Source: Argopecten irradians (taxonomy: Eukaryota; Mollusca; Bivalvia; Pectinida; Pectinidae). Taken from it: DNA of 64,000 nucleotides. Positions within the stretch are counted from its first letter, which is position 1. The number at the start of each line of letters is the position of its first letter. Of the stretch, positions 61,035-64,000 are shown one piece after another. Location: contig NC_091142.1 of assembly GCF_041381155.1 (NCBI RefSeq), positions 25,805,963-25,869,962 of the forward strand. Direction: 5' to 3'. Position numbers and translations under genes: made by a program. The notes under the pieces are model-generated. The model was given only the letters and a program-made list of their open reading frames with translations. It did no database searches and was not told where the DNA came from.

Positions 61035-61350
61035 TAATAGTGTGTATATGTGTCTAATAAACACAAAAATATTTACCATAATAATTTGTTTTGCTTTTGG
61101 TAAATGCACATTCATTACTCCATTCCATATAGTGCTATGGATTTTTTTAGGGACACAATTAATCATTTTTGATATACAGTATATAAATTGAAGTAAAATT
61201 AGAAGCTCAAACTTTTTCAATAATGGTAATGGTGTAAAGTAAGTAACTTTCGTAACTGAACTTTTTTTCTTCTGTTCCTGTTTCTGATAGAGATAAAATA
61301 CCGTTTGTCAGGTGTGTAGCATCTTTAATAGTGTATTGGAGATATTTACA
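61035..61350. mobile_element. Dispersed inverted copy of element A's left side
   Basis: This segment matches the complement of 12000-12300. Shared phrases are TAAAATTAGAAGCTCAAACT, ATGGTAATG(G/A)TGTAAAGT, ATACC(G/A)TTTGTCAG and GTAGCATCTTTA or GGAGCATCTTTA. Identity is roughly 75-80% by eye. It shows that element A's inverted-repeat sequence exists elsewhere as a separate copy. Confidence 0.7.
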
Positions 61351-61943
61351 CTTCAGATGCTGCTGCACTGAACTCTACCTATAGACATGTGTTAGGTAGT
61401 CCACCTGCTGGGTAACGTATCTATTACCTATGATAATGATACTAAAATATCTATTTGTTATTAAAGTACTGTGCCATTATTTAATTGATATGTTCTTTAT
61501 TTTGGGTCTTTGTGCATTGGATTTTAAGGTTAAATGAAAAAGGCAAATAATAATATTACCCCCTTTTGACATTGATCTGTTAACATTTCAGGAATCAAAT
61601 TACTGGAACCGTTAATTAGCTACAATTCAACAATTCGATTTAATTGAAAAGTAAAAAAAAACAACATTTTTTTCTTCTTTTTGTTACATTTTGGTTATCT
61701 TTTAAAAACCAGTCATGAAAAACTGATTATTATAGATATTTGTCCGGTTACTATGGTAACCAGACGGTCTAATGCCAGTTGTTTCCCTATCATTCTTATA
61801 GCAATGGCAATTAAATAAAATCATTACAGGGTAAACGAAAGAAAAATCATGTTGATTCATTGAAAATAAAACCTGATGTTTTTATAAATTCGAGGCATAT
61901 ATCAAATACACGTATGTTTTGTCATAAAGCAATTACATTTAAT
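61351..61943. other. Intergenic, no gene seen
   Basis: AT-rich spacer between a dispersed repeat and the 31-bp satellite. GGTTACTATGGTAACC, a 16-bp perfect palindrome, lies near 61746. No coding sequence is seen. Confidence 0.5.
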
Positions 61944-63860
61944 CTGTAGATTTGTATACGCAATAATATACTAGGTGTTCTTTAGACTTATACGCAATGT
62001 TATAAGTGTTCTGTAGACTTATACGCAATGTTATAAGTGTTCTGTAGACTTATACACAATGTTATAAGTGTTCTGTAGACTTATACGCAATGTTATAAGT
62101 GTTCTGTAGACTTATACACAATGTTATAAGTGTTCTGTAGACTTATACGCAATGTTATAAGTGTTCTGTAGACTTATACGCAATGTTATAAGTGTTCTGT
62201 AGACTTATACGCAATGTTATAAGTGTTCTGTAGACTTATACGCAATGTTATAAGTGTTCTGTAGACTTATACGCAATGTTATAAGTGTTCTGTAGACTTA
62301 TACGCAATGTTATAAGTGTTCTGTAGACTTATACGCAATGTTATAAGTGTTCTGTAGACTTATACGCAATGTTATAAGTGTTCTGTAGACTTATACGCAA
62401 TGTTATAAGGTGTTCTGTAGACTTATACACAATGTATATAAGTGTTCTGTAGACTTATACACAATGTTATAAGTGTTCTGTAGACTTATATACGCAATGT
62501 TACTAAGTGTTCTGTAGACTTATACACAATGTTATAAGTGTTCTGTAGACTTATACACAATGTTATAAGTGTTCTGTAGACTTATACACAATGTTATAAG
62601 TGTTCTGTAGACTTATACGCAATGTTATAAGTGTTCTTTAGACTTATACACAATGTTATAAGTGTTCTGTAGACTTATACGCAATGTTATAAGTGTTCTG
62701 TAGACTTATACGCAATGTTATAAGTGTTCTGTAGACTTATACGCAATGTTATAAGTGTTCTGTAGACTTATACGCAATGTTATAAGTGTTCTGTAGACTT
62801 ATACGCAATGTTATAAGTGTTCTGTAGACTTATACGCAATGTTATAAGTGTTCTGTAGACTTATACACAATGTTATAAGTGTTCTGTAGACTTATACGCA
62901 ATGTTATAAGTGTTCTGTAGACTTATACACAATGTTATAAGTGTTCTGTAGACTTATACGCAATGTTATAAGTGTTCTGTAGACTTATACGCAATGTTAT
63001 AAGTGTTCTGTAGACTTATACGCAATGTTATAAGTGTTCTGTAGACTTATACACAATGTTATAAAGTGTTCTGTAGACTTATACACAATGTTATAAGTGT
63101 TCTGTAGACTTATACACAATGTTATAAGTGTTCTGTAGACTTATACACAATGTTATAAGTGTTCTGTAGACTTATACACAATGTTATAAGTGTTCTGTAG
63201 ACTTATACGCAATGTTATAAGTGTTCTGTAGACTGTTATATACTTATACGCAATGTTATAAGTGTTCTGTTAGACTTATACACAATGTTATAAGTGTTCT
63301 TTAGACTTATACACAATGTTATAAGTGTTCTGTAGACTTATACACAATGTTATAAGTGTTCTGTAGACTTATACACAATGTTATAAGTGTTCTTTAGCGA
63401 TGTTATAAGTGTTCTGTAGACTTATACACAATGTTTATAAGTGTTCTGTAGACTTATACACAATGTTATAAGTGTTCTGTAGACTTATACGCAAGTGTTC
63501 TGTAGACTTATACACAATGTTATAAGTGTTCTGTAGACTTATACACAATGTTATAAGTGTTCTGTAGACTGTTATCAATGTTATAAGTTCTTATACACAA
63601 TGTTATAAGTAGACTTTCAATGTTTAAGTGTTCTGTAGAAGTGTTCTGTAGACTTATACACAATGTTATAAGTGTTCTGTAAACTTACATGTACATGTAT
63701 ATGCAATGTTATAAGTGTTCGCGATGTTATAAGTGTTCTATAGACTTATACGCAATGTTATAAGTGTTCTGTAGACTTATACGCAATGTTATAGTGTGTT
63801 CAGTAGACTTATACGCAATGTTATAGGTGTTCTGTAGACTTATACGCAATGTTATAGGTG
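61944..63860. repeat. 31-bp satellite, about 60 copies, hairpin unit
   Basis: The unit is GTTCTGTAGACTTATAC, then (G/A)CAATGTTATAAGT. Within each unit ACTTATA and TATAAGT face each other around an 8-nt loop C(G/A)CAATGT. Copies differ mainly at the single loop position G/A, which is a CpG/CpA alternation. Order decays after about 63.5 kb, where units are truncated or fused. Confidence 0.96.
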
Positions 63861-63892
63861 TTATAAGTATAACAATGTTATACAAAGCAAAC

Positions 63893-63960
63893 CTCGATAT
63901 ATCACAGTCATGGTAATAGCCACCACTGGACTATGTCATCGTAAAAATGGACAAATTTTA
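63893..63960. mobile_element. Possible MITE fragment, CATCCTCGATA family
   Basis: CCACTGGACTATGTCATCGT followed by AAAA resembles the CCCTGGACTATCTCATAGTA part of the element at 46303. Only about 60 bp is comparable before the window ends. Confidence 0.35.
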
Positions 63961-64000
63961 CCAAATAATCATACACTGTATTTTAGCTTTGAAGTTGGCC

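Overview
This window is nuclear DNA of an intron-rich, AT-rich animal genome, most likely a mollusc and probably a bivalve. The grounds are GT-AG spliced genes with kilobase introns, an RSRC2 orthologue, tRNA-derived SINEs with a shared core, Penelope-like, DIRS-like and CR1/Jockey-like retroelement remains, many small hairpin MITEs, and frequent TACATGTA-type words. No bacterial operon, CRISPR array, tRNA gene or rRNA gene was found. The species assignment is inference.

Three genes can be spliced from the sequence with every intron phase matching. (1) RSRC2, + strand, 21357-28821: eight coding exons, about 579 residues, an arginine/serine-rich nuclear protein with the RSRC2/SMAP C-terminal domain. 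(2) A TIR-HEAT gene, - strand, 50022 down to 40254: nine coding exons, exactly 460 codons (459 residues). It has a predicted N-myristoylation signal, a SARM1-like TIR domain that keeps the candidate catalytic glutamate, and a C-terminal HEAT-repeat block. (3) A predicted single-pass membrane protein, + strand, 51393-54801: four coding exons, 406 residues, family not recognised. Genes 2 and 3 lie head to head, about 1.4 kb apart.

Layout: 1-1.23 kb polypurine GGA-rich repeat; 2-7.2 kb intergenic with SINE and MITE copies; 7.8-10.8 kb decayed CR1/Jockey-type LINE (-) carrying a nested 142-bp foldback MITE and a 554-bp solo-LTR-like insert; 11.4-16.4 kb nested inverted-repeat elements around a Penelope-like RT/GIY-YIG remnant; 17.2-18.6 kb 132-bp satellite; 19-21 kb hairpins and repeats; 21.3-29.9 kb RSRC2; 30-36 kb MITE copies and a decayed DIRS-type element (RNase H region then tyrosine recombinase); 36-39.7 kb AT-rich with no gene seen; 39.7-50 kb TIR-HEAT gene; 51.4-54.8 kb membrane-protein gene; 56.1-58.2 kb A/C-only 20-bp satellite; 61.0-61.35 kb dispersed copy of the 12-kb element; 61.9-63.9 kb 31-bp satellite.

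The most unusual features are in and around the TIR-HEAT gene. Its intron 7 contains about 30 tandem 67-bp units, each a copy of the intron-exon 8 junction (23 bp of intron 3' end, including the AG, plus the first 44 bp of exon 8). The segment holding its last codons and stop also appears to have been tandemly copied into the 3' flank. Other themes are several unrelated long hairpins sharing GC-rich GAA/TTC/TTT turns, and satellites whose every unit encodes a small hairpin.
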